Below, piece after piece: positions 41,117 to 49,377 of a stretch of DNA of 64,000 nt. Origin of the DNA: Rhodococcus sp. 4CII (GTDB lineage Bacteria; Actinomycetota; Actinomycetes; Mycobacteriales; Mycobacteriaceae). The position numbers and the translations under genes were made by a program. Below the pieces are notes generated by a model. That model was not told the origin of the DNA and made no database searches. It worked only from the letters and a program-made list of their open reading frames with translations. Location: NCBI RefSeq assembly GCF_014256275.1, contig NZ_JACCFE010000002.1, positions 7,627,501 to 7,691,500 on the forward strand. The letters are read 5' to 3'. Each line of letters begins with the position of its first letter. Within the stretch, counting starts at the first letter, position 1.

Positions 41117-41773
41117 ATGACCACCAACGGGGTTGGATCCGTTCTGTCGGTAGGCTTTCGGTCGATTCCCGACATGTCCGACAGTGCCGCCGCCCTCGCT
41201 TGTTCGGCGGGCGAGATCACGGTCCTGTACAACCGAGAAATCTCCTGCATGGTCTACGCCGCGCAGGTGGCCGATGTTCGTGCAACGGCGTTTGCGGTAC
41301 GGCATGGCTCGGGCCTTCTTCAGGTTGCACTCCCGGTAGAACGTTGTGATGCGCTGCAGCTTCCCGAAGCTGTGCCGACAGAGCGTGATCCGAGGCTGTC
41401 TGCTTATGGTCAGTGCCTCGGTGTCGACGCCGCCGATGGAGTCGGAACCGGAATTTCGGCGAAAGATCGTGCACACACTGCCCGGGTGTTGGCCGACCCG
41501 GAAACCCGCCCCGGCGACCTGACCCGACCGGGACACGTGATCGTCGTGCGCGTGGACGAACGCGCCCCATTCGCAAGCGTCACGGTTGGATCCCGTGCGA
41601 TGCGTTTAGTAAGTTCGGCCGGTTGCACACCCGCCGCGGTATTCACCGAGTTGGTGGATCCGAACGAACCCACCCGCATGGCAGATGGCCGCGCCGCGTT
41701 GAACTTCGCACGTGAGCATGACCTGCACGCGGTCGAACTCTCCGGAGTCACAGCAAATATATCTTGCCGGTAA
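41117..41773 (+). CDS. RibB-like protein lacking the catalytic residues, second copy
   Basis: 218 residues, about the length of true RibB, with GAGAAG upstream of the ATG. Recognisable blocks: FAVRHGSGLLQVALPVERCD, VDAADGVGTGISAKDRAHTA, RPGHVIVVRV, SAGCTPAAVFTELVDP. The N-terminal acidic loop of DHBP synthase is absent (ACSAGEITVLYNREISCMVY) and the GHTEA motif reads TVGSRAM. It shares this degeneration with the copy at 24650 but the two are well diverged, so the non-catalytic form seems maintained. Adjacent to a flavin reductase. Role unknown: flavin binding, scaffolding or a new reaction. Confidence 0.75.
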   Translation: MTTNGVGSVLSVGFRSIPDMSDSAAALACSAGEITVLYNREISCMVYAAQVADVRATAFAVRHGSGLLQVALPVERCDALQLPEAVPTERDPRLSAYGQCLGVDAADGVGTGISAKDRAHTARVLADPETRPGDLTRPGHVIVVRVDERAPFASVTVGSRAMRLVSSAGCTPAAVFTELVDPNEPTRMADGRAALNFAREHDLHAVELSGVTANISCR

Positions 41774-42080
41774 TCAAGTATTATGTCAGCTAGAGGTTTT
41801 GAGTGATTGCACCCCAGCGGTTTTGAGCCTGCAACTTACTATGGACTATCCTGCTGGGCTTCCCGAAGGCGGAACCACCAGCGGCACGTTCCGAAGGCCG
41901 GCCCCTGACTGAAACTTGAGGCTGACCCCTTGGAGTGGACACCCTGACAATGGATCGTGAAGGTCCAGGAAGGGATGTCGAGGTGGGACGTCAGTCGCTG
42001 TATCCGGAGGAGTTCCGGAGGCTGTCGCGTTATACCGAGCAGCCGATGGCAAACGCACCTCCGTGCAGGGGGTGCGCGGG
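41774..42080 (+). mobile_element. Remnant of an insertion sequence, IS3-like ORFA scrap
   Basis: The catabolic operon ends at 41773. Around 41995-42040 one frame reads LYPEEFRRLSRYTEQ, resembling the YxEEFRxxAVxL opening of IS3-family ORFA transposases. The surroundings hold no intact frame. Identification is weak. Confidence 0.3.
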
Positions 42081-43069
42081 GATGGACGACCGGGAAGCCC
42101 TGGACCTACGCCACGGCCCGCTACGACGGTCTCGAAGCGACCCGCGACGCCGAGCAACAGGCCATGATCGACTACCAACACACCACGGGGTGCCGGATGG
42201 AATACCTGCGCCGCCAACTCGACGACCTCTACCTCGACACCGATTTTGGCGACGGTGGGAGTCGGTGTGGTCGGCGCGACAACTGTCGTGCCGCATGACA
42301 ACTGGCACCGCAGGTGCCCCGGCCGCCGCACACGCCCGCCGCGATCCGATGCAAGTCCCCATGCATGCGCTACGGCATGTGCCAATGCAATCAAGATGAT
42401 TGTGTTCGGGCATGCACTCGTGACACTGGCGGGCGGGCTGCTGCGGCGGCAGACCGAGGTGAGGAACTTTGGGGTCTGGTGTGATGCCCTACGGTGAATT
42501 GTGTGCGCGTGCGCCGGCTGATCGCTGACCTTCGTTCCGGCACTGGACTTCCCGGTGACTCTAGAGGGGGCGGGCCGCGGGTGTTCTGCGGTGACCGCGT
42601 CGACGGCGGAGGGCTCGAACGACAGGATCATCATGCCGTGACGTCGTCTCCGGGGCCGGTCTGCGAGATGGACGGGGACCACCTCGGGGTGGGCGAGTTC
42701 ACGAATTCGCGCGTCGAGCAGCCGGGCGAGGGCGACAGTCTGATCCCACGTGGGGTAGAGGTGGCCGAGTTCCCACAGATCCACCGCCGGCTCCTCGGCC
42801 CGGCAGGTGAGATCGACCTGCGGCCCGGAGTGGCCACCGCGGTCGAGTAGGCGGGTGATGTACCAGGGGACAGGCTTTCCGGCCCGCCAGAGTGCGATCT
42901 CGTCGTCGCCGGGGTCGGTGAACGGCCCGTTCGCGGAGAAGCCATCCAGGATCCGGATCGCGCGCGCGGCCTCGTCCTGCGACAGTCCTTGCGGGTTCTC
43001 GGTGGCGGGTTCGTGCGCCGCGGTCCGATCTGGGGTGCGCGGCGGTGTGCGGCGGAAGAACGAGAACAT
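41846..43069 (-). CDS. Hypothetical protein, 3' end probably not native
   Basis: From the ATG at 43069 the frame stays open for 407 codons, but only the first 150-190 residues look like protein: FSFFRRTPP, AARAIRILDGFSANGPFTDP, EIALWRAGKPVPWYITRLLD, DLWELGHLYPTWDQTVALAR. Beyond about 42500 it is antisense to the RecQ fragment and low in complexity. So the gene was probably truncated or fused at the debris junction. No family recognised. Confidence 0.4.
   Translation of the reverse strand: MFSFFRRTPPRTPDRTAAHEPATENPQGLSQDEAARAIRILDGFSANGPFTDPGDDEIALWRAGKPVPWYITRLLDRGGHSGPQVDLTCRAEEPAVDLWELGHLYPTWDQTVALARLLDARIRELAHPEVVPVHLADRPRRRRHGMMILSFEPSAVDAVTAEHPRPAPSRVTGKSSAGTKVSDQPAHAHTIHRRASHQTPKFLTSVCRRSSPPASVTSACPNTIILIALAHAVAHAWGLASDRGGRVRRPGHLRCQLSCGTTVVAPTTPTPTVAKIGVEVEVVELAAQVFHPAPRGVLVVDHGLLLGVAGRFETVVAGRGVGPGLPGRPSPRTPCTEVRLPSAARYNATASGTPPDTATDVPPRHPFLDLHDPLSGCPLQGVSLKFQSGAGLRNVPLVVPPSGSPAG
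42081..42298 (+). pseudogene. RecQ helicase zinc-binding domain fragment
   Basis: The frame ending at 42298 reads YATARYDGLEATRDAEQQAM, then IDYQHTTGCRMEYLRRQLDD, and ends CGRRDNC. This matches the zinc-binding region of RecQ helicases (AEQ.AM..Y..T..CRM.FLR..LDD....CGRCDNC), with one Cys of the last CxxC replaced by Arg. No helicase domain precedes it; the upstream part is IS debris. It is a stranded gene fragment. Confidence 0.6.
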
Positions 43070-43484
43070 GAGTGTCTGCCTGATTCCTGGTGTGGTGATA
43101 CGGCGTGGACCTCCGGTGATGCTACCGATGGGGAATCGATCCCTCCCGGCGCCGCAGGTAGAGCGCGAAGGTTGTGCCTGGCCGGGACATGTCGGTAGGT
43201 GGGTGCTGGTGCTGGTGCTGGTGCTGGCGCTGGTGCTGGCGCTGGTGCTGGTGCTGGCGCTGGTGCTGGTGTTTGGTGCGGATCGGTGCTGCATTCTCTG
43301 CGGTGGCCCGTAATATTTTGCCATGTGCAACACCCTTTGATCAGTGGTGTTGCGATCACCGCACGAACCCAAGGATCCTCATCCGGGCTATCGAATGAAG
43401 GACCGCACCCACCGGGTGCGGTCCCGCAGGCTAGTTAGGGTTGCGTCCACGATGATGGATGCTCCTATTGCCGTCAAGATTGCT
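43070..43484. other. Gene-free region with hexanucleotide repeat
   Basis: 415 bases between the hypothetical gene and the IS110 remnant. Apart from the 43200-43272 repeat, nothing is recognised. Confidence 0.35.
43200..43272. repeat. Hexanucleotide tandem repeat (GGTGCT/GGCGCT)
   Basis: About twelve head-to-tail units of GGTGCT with interspersed GGCGCT. It sits 130 bases upstream of the hypothetical gene start on the minus strand. All six frames stay open through it, giving artefactual Ala-Pro, Leu-Val or Gly-Ala frames. Confidence 0.85.
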
Positions 43485-44742
43485 TCAAGCCGTGTCGGCC
43501 AGGGCTGGGGAGCTGGACTGCTGTTCGCGGTCGGTGAGCCACTGCGAGTAGGTGGCGGTGAGGTCGGGGTCGAGGCGTTGTCCGATTTCCAGACGTCGTA
43601 GGCGCTGGTAGGGAACCGCGAGTGCGGTTGCCGCGGTGCTGATCGGGATGGCCAGTGTTCGGCGGCGTTGTCGAAGTCGGCCCGTGTTGCTGTTCACCGG
43701 CTGCGGATTCCGGATGGTCTTGAAAACCTCGCGCGCGACGAAGCGTTTGAGGCAGCGGATGATCTCGCGGTCGGACTTGCCCTCCGCTGTGCGTCGCGTG
43801 ATGTAGTCGGCGGTGCGTGCGTCGCCGGCGGACATCCGCACCAGCACGATGCGATGGATCGCGGAGTTGGCGGTGCGGTCTCCGCCCCGGGAGAGCCGGT
43901 GCCGCTGATGCTTGCCCGACGAGGCGGGGATGGGTGCAGTTCCGCACAGTGCGGCGAACTGCTGCTCGCTGCTCAGCCGTTTGGGGTTGTCGCCACAGGC
44001 GACCAGAAGCTGGCCGGCGACGAGAGGGCCGACGCCGGGCAGTTGCAGTAGGGCCGGGTTGATCTGGGCGGCCAGCTCACCGAGCCGGGTGTCGATGCCA
44101 TCGATGTCGGACGTGTGCTGTTAGTGGCGCACGGCCAGTCGTTTCAACGATCCGCGGAGGGTTTGCTCTGGGCCGTGACCGGGATTCGTCCGTGATCGAG
44201 CCAGTGCGGCAATGAGTTTCACGCTACCGAGGTTGCGGTAGGTGGTGCGGATCTGGTCTGGTGCGGTCACCAGCAGCGCATGGATCTGGTTCATCGCCGC
44301 GCCCGTGCCTTGCGGGCGGAGGACCGTTCGGTGAGCAGGATTCGCATCGATTCGACGAGCCCGTCGCGGTCTTTCGGGGTCGCCAGCCCGTGTCCGGACA
44401 GTGCGGTGACGGCGGCCTGGAGTGCGTCGAGCGGGTCGGACTTGCCGTGTAGGCGGCGTGCACGGCGGTCGGGCCGAGCGACCTCGAGAACGGTCATTCC
44501 GGCACGGCGCAGTATGCGCGCCAGTTCGGCGCCGTAGCTGCCGGTGCCCTCCACTGCGACCGCGACGACGAGGCCGAATCCGCGGAGATAATCGATGATC
44601 TTCCGGTAGCCGGTGCCGGTGGCTCTGAACTCGCGGTCACCGAGTGGCCGTCCGTGTTCGTCGATGACCGCGACGTGGTGGGTGTCTTTGTGGTGTCGAT
44701 TCCTCCGTAGACGCTGATCCCGTTCTCGTCGTCGGTGCCCAT
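43485..44742 (-). pseudogene. IS110-family transposase, frameshifted and interrupted
   Basis: Starts at the ATG at 44742 (MGTDDENGISVYGGIDTTK), shifts frame near 44690, continues DTHHVAVIDEHGRPLGDREF and VVAVAVEGTGSYGAELARIL with HGKSDPLDA (the N-terminal DEDD domain), meets an in-frame TAG near 44120, and resumes with LLQLPGVGPLVAGQLLVACG and CGTAPIPASSG (the C-terminal transposase_20 part). A last shift near 43840 leads to SAGDARTADYITRRTAEGKS. At least three lesions make it inactive. The flanking 44743-45075 segment has inverted repeats. Confidence 0.8.
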
Positions 44743-45075
44743 CGATGACGTCCCTTCCCCTCGATCGGTGTTGTTGGACACGCACCGACCGGGCGGGCAG
44801 ACAGCACATAGACGAGACTGCCCAGGTCAAGCTCCTATCAAGTCATGCCTGCCCGGTCGGTGCGCGTAGCCGCGAGGTGACGGACAGATCCATCAGAAGA
44901 CAGTCCCACGTCGGGACGTCGGTGTACGACCGAGTCACGTCACCTCGCGGCCGTATCCATCATCTATGTGTACGAACCGATCCGCATCGGACCGGCGTGT
45001 CGTAGCCCCAAGAAGGCGGCCATCGCGTGACTCTTCGAGAGACCGACCAAAGTCACTCGGGTGTTGGACCATGCG
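44743..45075. repeat. Non-coding segment with inverted repeats beside the IS110 remnant
   Basis: 333 bases. A near-perfect inverted pair (ACCGACCGGGCGGGCAG near 44784 and CTGCCCGGTCGGT near 44850) flanks the IS110 start. A second perfect pair has 14-base arms GCCGCGAGGTGACG (44869-44882) and CGTCACCTCGCGGC (44938-44951). These may be element ends or structured RNA. Confidence 0.45.
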
Positions 45076-45216
45076 ATGACCACTGCCCACGATATCGACC
45101 TACACGAGTTCCTGATCGATCGGCTCACCGATGCCAGCCCCGACCTGTTGCGCAGTCTGCTGTCCACATTCATCGACGCACTCATGGGCGCCGACGCCGA
45201 CAGCCTGTGCGGATGA
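45076..45216 (+). pseudogene. IS256-family (Mutator) transposase N-terminus
   Basis: 46 codons: MTTAHDIDLHEFLIDRLTDA, SPDLLRSLLSTFIDALMGAD, ADSLCG, then TGA. This is the conserved opening of IS256 transposases, in which LCGA.YG should follow. Sequence switches there to a group II intron reverse-transcriptase fragment. Downstream of that fragment, near 46005, a frame reads GYGRGEERSNGKPYG, resembling the next IS256 block, as if the intron had inserted into the transposase gene. Confidence 0.65.
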
Positions 45217-45944
45217 GCGACGGTGTGGTGCGGCGTGAGGTGACCGGAACTCCACAGGGTGGTGTGATTTCACCGCTGATGTGCAACGTGTTCCTGCATC
45301 GGATCGATCGGGTGTGGGATGTGCGTGAGCATGGGGTGCTGGTCCGTTTCGCCGACGACGCCGTCGTGATGTGTCGGACTCGTGCGCAGGCCGAAGCCGC
45401 GTTGATGCGGTTGCGGGAACTGCTGGCCGAACTCGGGCTGGAACCGAAGGAGGCCAAGACGAGGATCGTGCACCTGAAACTGGGTGGTGAGGGCCTGGAT
45501 TTCCTCGGGTTCCATCATCGGTGGGTGCGCGCGCAAGGACGCACCGGCGGCAAGGGTGTGGAATTCCTCGCTCGTTGGCCCTCGGACAAGGCGATGCGGC
45601 ACGCACGGGACCGTATCCGTGGTCTCACGGGAACCAACCGGACGTTGCTGTCGGTGGACGTGATCGTGGGGGAGCTGGGCAGCTTCCTGCGCGGGTGGGC
45701 TGGGTATTTCCGATACGGGAACTCCTCGGCTCGGTTCACCAAGATCCGGCACTACGCGCTGACGCGGGTGGTGGGCATGCTGGCCAAGAAGCACAGGCGT
45801 AGCCGCAGGTTCGGGATGTGGGTGGTCTCCCAGTCCTCGGATAACCAGCTCGGATTGATCAGCCTTGATGGGATCGTGGTCGCACCCAGGCCCTTTCGGG
45901 CTTGGCGGGTGACGCCGAATGCCGGCGGTGAACGGCGTCGGTAA
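45213..45944 (+). pseudogene. Group II intron reverse transcriptase/maturase, N-terminally truncated
   Basis: 243 codons from an ATG overlapping the IS256 stop. It starts in RT domain 4 (TGTPQGGVISPLMCNVFLHR), has the catalytic RFADDAVVMC box, LGLEPKEAKTRIVHL, a domain 7 DFLGFHHRW segment, and the maturase domain (GWAGYFRYGNSSARFTKIRH). RT domains 0-3 and most of the intron RNA upstream are missing. No endonuclease domain, as in bacterial class C-like introns. A domain V-like hairpin follows at 45943. Confidence 0.75.
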
Positions 45945-45974
45945 GCCGTGTGCGGGGGAACCGCATGCACGGAT
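45943..45974 (+). ncRNA. Group II intron domain V-like hairpin
   Basis: Begins AAGCCGTGTGCGG, loop GGGAA, closing CCGCATGCACGGAT. This follows the domain V pattern (AGCCGT..GCG...GAAA...CGC...ACGG) directly after the maturase stop, with GACGGGCGGGAGCTGGAAAC next, usual for the intron 3' part. The intron is incomplete, so splicing is not expected. Confidence 0.6.
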
Positions 45975-46198
45975 TGACGGGCGGGAGCTGGAAACGGAAC
46001 CAGATCGGTTACGGTCGAGGAGAAGAACGATCAAACGGGAAACCGTATGGGTCACAAGCGGCTTCGCGACCTACCGCCGATCACGGTCACCGCGCCAGCT
46101 CTCGACCCTCCATGTCGGGAAGGTGTGGTGGCAGAGTGGGCAGGTACCGATCCAACGGGCAAGTGCGCGTTGGAGTTCGCGCACGATCCCATAGAGCG

Positions 46199-47455
46199 TC
46201 AGTCCTGCCCACCCGCTTTTGGGTCGGCCAGCCGCAGGGTGGTGATGAACAGGTGGGCGGCGGTGACCAGGGTGGCGTGATGGTGCCAGCCCAGCCAGGA
46301 ACGGCCCTCGAAATGGTCCAGGCCGAGACCGGTTTTCAGCTCCCGGTAGTCGTGCTCGATGCGCCAGCGAATCTTCGCCAGGCGCACCAGCTCGGGCAGC
46401 GGGGTGCCGGCGGGAAGGGTCGAGAGCCAGTAGTCGGTGGGCTCGTCGGCGCCGGTGGGCCACTCGGCGAGCAACCACACCGCGGGCACGGCGCCGTCCT
46501 CGGCGCGGGGAATGTCGCGGTTCGCCGGGCGGACCCGGAGCGCGGTGAACCGCGACCGCATCGCCGCGGTCGGATTGGTCGGATCGGTCTTGCTGCCGTG
46601 GCGCCAGGTCACGATCCGCAGGGCCTTCCGTCCGGCCGCCAGGACCAGGTCCTTGCAGGTCGAATGCGGGCCGTAGCGGGGTGTCGGCGGGCGTCCCCGC
46701 CCCGTGTACGCCGCGGTCTCGGGGACCGACTCGCCGGGATACGCGCTGGTGGCGCCCTTGACTGCGACGACGTAGTCGATGCCGCGCTCGGTCAGCGCGA
46801 GTCGGAACGCGGTGGCGTCGCCGTAACCGGCGTCCGCCACCGCCACCGGTGGGTTCCGGCCCCACTCGGTCAGCTCGTCGATCATCTCGATCGCCATTTC
46901 CCACTTGGTGCGGTGATGCTCGGTTTCGGGGATCGCCGACCGCCGCCGGCGCGCGGTGATCGCCGTAACCGCATCGGGGTCCGTGGTGGACTGATCGTCC
47001 CAGCTCTCGGGCAGGAACAGCCGCCAGTCCAACGGTGCCGAGGCCGCGTCGGAGGCGGCGTGCACGCTGACCGCGACCTGGCAGTTGCCGACCTTGCCGA
47101 GGGTGCCCGAGTACTGCCGGGCCACGCCCGGCGAGGCGGGCCCGTCCTTGGTGAACCCGGTGTCGTCGATCACCCACGCATCCGGGTCGATCAGATCACA
47201 TGCCTTGCGCGACAGCGTTTTCCGAACCGGCACCACATCCCACGGCGAGGTCGTCACGAACTGCTGCAACTGTTGGTGATCGACCCGCAGCCGCTGCGCC
47301 ATCGGCTGCATCGACTTCCGCCGGCCGTCGAGCATCAACCCCCGCGCATACAGCCCCGCCTTCTCCCGCTGATCCTTGCGTGCCAGCGACGAGAACACCT
47401 CACCGACAAACGTATCCAACTGTTCCCCGACACGGGCGAGCGCGGCTGTATCCAT
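46199..47455 (-). CDS. IS701-family transposase, C-terminus frameshifted
   Basis: 418 residues. DDE catalytic residues are visible in VIDDTGFTKDG, VADAGYGDAT and IEHDYRELKTGLGLDHFEGR. RGLMLDGRRKSMQPMA and YSGTLGKVGNCQVAVSVHA are IS701 landmarks. The stop at 46199 cuts the protein early: in another frame the bases continue LTLYGIVRELQRALARWIGT and CPLCHHTFPTW, the usual IS701 C-terminus, down to about 46071. So a one-base shift near 46200 removed about 40 residues, and activity is doubtful. Terminal inverted repeats could not be found by eye. Confidence 0.82.
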   Translation of the reverse strand: MDTAALARVGEQLDTFVGEVFSSLARKDQREKAGLYARGLMLDGRRKSMQPMAQRLRVDHQQLQQFVTTSPWDVVPVRKTLSRKACDLIDPDAWVIDDTGFTKDGPASPGVARQYSGTLGKVGNCQVAVSVHAASDAASAPLDWRLFLPESWDDQSTTDPDAVTAITARRRRSAIPETEHHRTKWEMAIEMIDELTEWGRNPPVAVADAGYGDATAFRLALTERGIDYVVAVKGATSAYPGESVPETAAYTGRGRPPTPRYGPHSTCKDLVLAAGRKALRIVTWRHGSKTDPTNPTAAMRSRFTALRVRPANRDIPRAEDGAVPAVWLLAEWPTGADEPTDYWLSTLPAGTPLPELVRLAKIRWRIEHDYRELKTGLGLDHFEGRSWLGWHHHATLVTAAHLFITTLRLADPKAGGQD

Positions 47456-47836
47456 GCCCGCATACTCTCGAGAAAATCACGAAAACTCGAGCCGACACAC
47501 CGAGCTAACAAAGTACTACTAGTGTCCTCGTGGTCGAAGGAAGCTAAGCTCGGCGGCTTGATCCGCAAAGGGAGAATTCCCGCGCAACAATGGACCGAAC
47601 TTGCTGATACACGTTGCGTGACACCTCAGCTGGGTTGCAAGACCACCGACTCGGCAACCCCGCCAGGATAGAATCTAACAACTCAAGACTCTAGAGTTAC
47701 AGGCGTGACGGAGGACGCAGACGAGCGCCGACAACCAGGCCGAGCACACAGACACTGCAGGGCCGCAGCGCGCGTATCCATAGCGACGATCAGCCTGGCC
47801 TCAGGCGGAGGTGCGCTGCACCGACGAGCCAACCGG
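47456..47836. other. Gene-free junction between mobile elements and second catabolic cluster
   Basis: 381 bases. Contains ACTCTAGAGT (47688-47697), a short perfect palindrome, and presumably the right end of the IS701 element near 47500. No gene recognised. Confidence 0.35.
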
Positions 47837-48841
47837 TCACGTTGTGATGTACGCCGGTTTGTCCGACCATGCCCGTCCGCGGCGACGCGTCTCCTCTCGG
47901 AATGACCTAACTTCTTGTGCCACACCGTATCCTACCTCGTCTGCGAGGAACCATCGGTAGAGACCGAGCCATGTCACAGTCGTGAGATACGAACGCCACG
48001 GGGCTCCGTTGACGGGTTGGCCATGAACAGACCAATATCGCCCGTCGGCGACAGTGATCTCGAGACTCATCGTTACGGGTACGATCCCGACCCGCGTTGT
48101 GGTCATTTTCAGGTCCGTGACCGCAAAGACCTTTCCGTCTTCGAGTACATACCCGTGGGCGAGCCGCTGGTCCTCACCCGTGGGCTTGTCCAGATCCAGG
48201 TGGCAGTGCAAACGGAATCCGAACCTCTCGCCGAAAGAGCCCCAGAGTGCGTTCATCGACGGGATGTCCAGCGTCGGTCGTGGACCCCAGCTGTGATTCA
48301 TCCGGTCGATCGAATCGATCGGGTACGTCTTGCCGCGTACGGTGATTTCTCCGGTCACGCGACCGTGCATGTCGAAATGTCCCTTGTAACCGCTACCCAT
48401 CGAGGACGCGGCGTACTGTTCCTCCTCCGTCGCTCCTGCGAGTGGATTGAGTTTCGGATCGTGTATGTCCCACGGATCCATGATGCCCTTCCAATCGACA
48501 TGAATTTCCGTTCCGTCGTAGCCGGAGTAGTCGATCCGGTACTCGCGTGGCGGCGTGACTGCTTCGATTCGCAAGCCGTTGGGTGCGTCGATTAGCGAAA
48601 ACCGGTCCGGACAGGGCAGGTGTTCCTGGTTGTCGTCGTACAGTACCTCCCACTCTGTTCCGCTGACCGCGCCCGTGACTCGGACGCAGCTCGTCATAGC
48701 GCCGATCACGGGGCGCGCGCAGATGTAGGCGAACGCGAACAACTTGGCCTCGGGCACCGAGATGGGAATGAAATATGTTTCCGCCCATGTGTAATCGGAG
48801 TCTTCGTCGTGGTGAAACTCGAGGTCTTGAGCGGTGATCAT
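47837..48841 (-). CDS. DUF7065/CrtC-like lipocalin-type protein, function unknown
   Basis: 334 residues from the ATG at 48841 with GAGGAA at five bases. Shares the signature DRMNHSWGPRP (near 177-187) and overall strand pattern with the protein at 99-1088, though they are distant. An early YTWAETYFIPISVPEAKLFA and a C-terminal YWSVHGQPVNGAPWRSYLTT support a two-domain beta-barrel like AttH/CrtC proteins. No signal peptide. It is the last gene of a five-gene minus-strand operon with CoA ligase, transporter, kinase and kinase partner, 38 bases after the partner gene. The catalytic role, if any, is unknown. Confidence 0.7.
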   Translation of the reverse strand: MITAQDLEFHHDEDSDYTWAETYFIPISVPEAKLFAFAYICARPVIGAMTSCVRVTGAVSGTEWEVLYDDNQEHLPCPDRFSLIDAPNGLRIEAVTPPREYRIDYSGYDGTEIHVDWKGIMDPWDIHDPKLNPLAGATEEEQYAASSMGSGYKGHFDMHGRVTGEITVRGKTYPIDSIDRMNHSWGPRPTLDIPSMNALWGSFGERFGFRLHCHLDLDKPTGEDQRLAHGYVLEDGKVFAVTDLKMTTTRVGIVPVTMSLEITVADGRYWSVHGQPVNGAPWRSYLTTVTWLGLYRWFLADEVGYGVAQEVRSFREETRRRGRAWSDKPAYITT

Positions 48842-48879
48842 GGGATTCCTCGTCTGTGGATTGCGGTTTCGGGTCGTGC

Positions 48880-49377
48880 TCAGTTGTGCGGTGAAGAATT
48901 CGACCAACCTTGGGATGCGAACCAGGACAGCTCGTCGTCCAAAAGTGGCTGCGAAGCATCCAGTATGGTTCGGTCGACTGATCTGCGCACGTCGACGTCG
49001 GAGGTGCGTGCGGTGCGCACGATGTCGCTCACAGCGGTTGCGAGAGAGGCAGTGACCTCGTCGATCTCGACACATTCTGCGGACGTCGATTCGCGCACCG
49101 AGCGCGCTGCCCGCAAGCTCTCGTCGACGCGAGTCATGATCTCCGGTGGCCATTCAGCCACCGTCCGCACCTCTTCGGTCAGCGTTGTGTATCTGTCGAG
49201 CTCGCGTAGTGCCTTGGCGCGGCGTTGTGGGAGCTGTGAACGGAGCATGTGCAGCGTCTTGACAATGAGATCTGCCTGCTCAAGCGCGAGTGGGTGGCCG
49301 GGGTCGATCGCGGGAACGACGGTTGTCTCGAGCGACCGGATCATGGCCGCGAGTGCGTTGTCGATTGTATCGGTCAC
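48880..49377 (-). CDS. Helical partner protein of an APH-type kinase (DUF6285/LvaB-like)
   Basis: 165 residues, mostly amphipathic helices: IDNALAAMIRSLETTVVPAI, then ALEQADLIVKTLHMLRSQLP. Start overlaps the kinase stop as ATGA. A protein of similar length and layout (VLPALASSGDRQALEQAHLV) is encoded next to another APH kinase at 62750-63289, so the pairing is recurrent. In levulinate catabolism LvaA, an APH-type 4-hydroxyacyl-CoA kinase, works with a small protein LvaB. I infer an equivalent accessory role; DUF6285 membership is a tentative call. Confidence 0.6.
   Translation of the reverse strand: MTDTIDNALAAMIRSLETTVVPAIDPGHPLALEQADLIVKTLHMLRSQLPQRRAKALRELDRYTTLTEEVRTVAEWPPEIMTRVDESLRAARSVRESTSAECVEIDEVTASLATAVSDIVRTARTSDVDVRRSVDRTILDASQPLLDDELSWFASQGWSNSSPHN

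Noticed and set aside
43200..43272. CRISPR-like array
   Set aside because: Six-base units without spacers; a simple tandem repeat.
43199..43438. Gly-Ala or Leu-Val repeat protein
   Set aside because: Pure translation of the hexanucleotide repeat; open in all frames and no supporting start.
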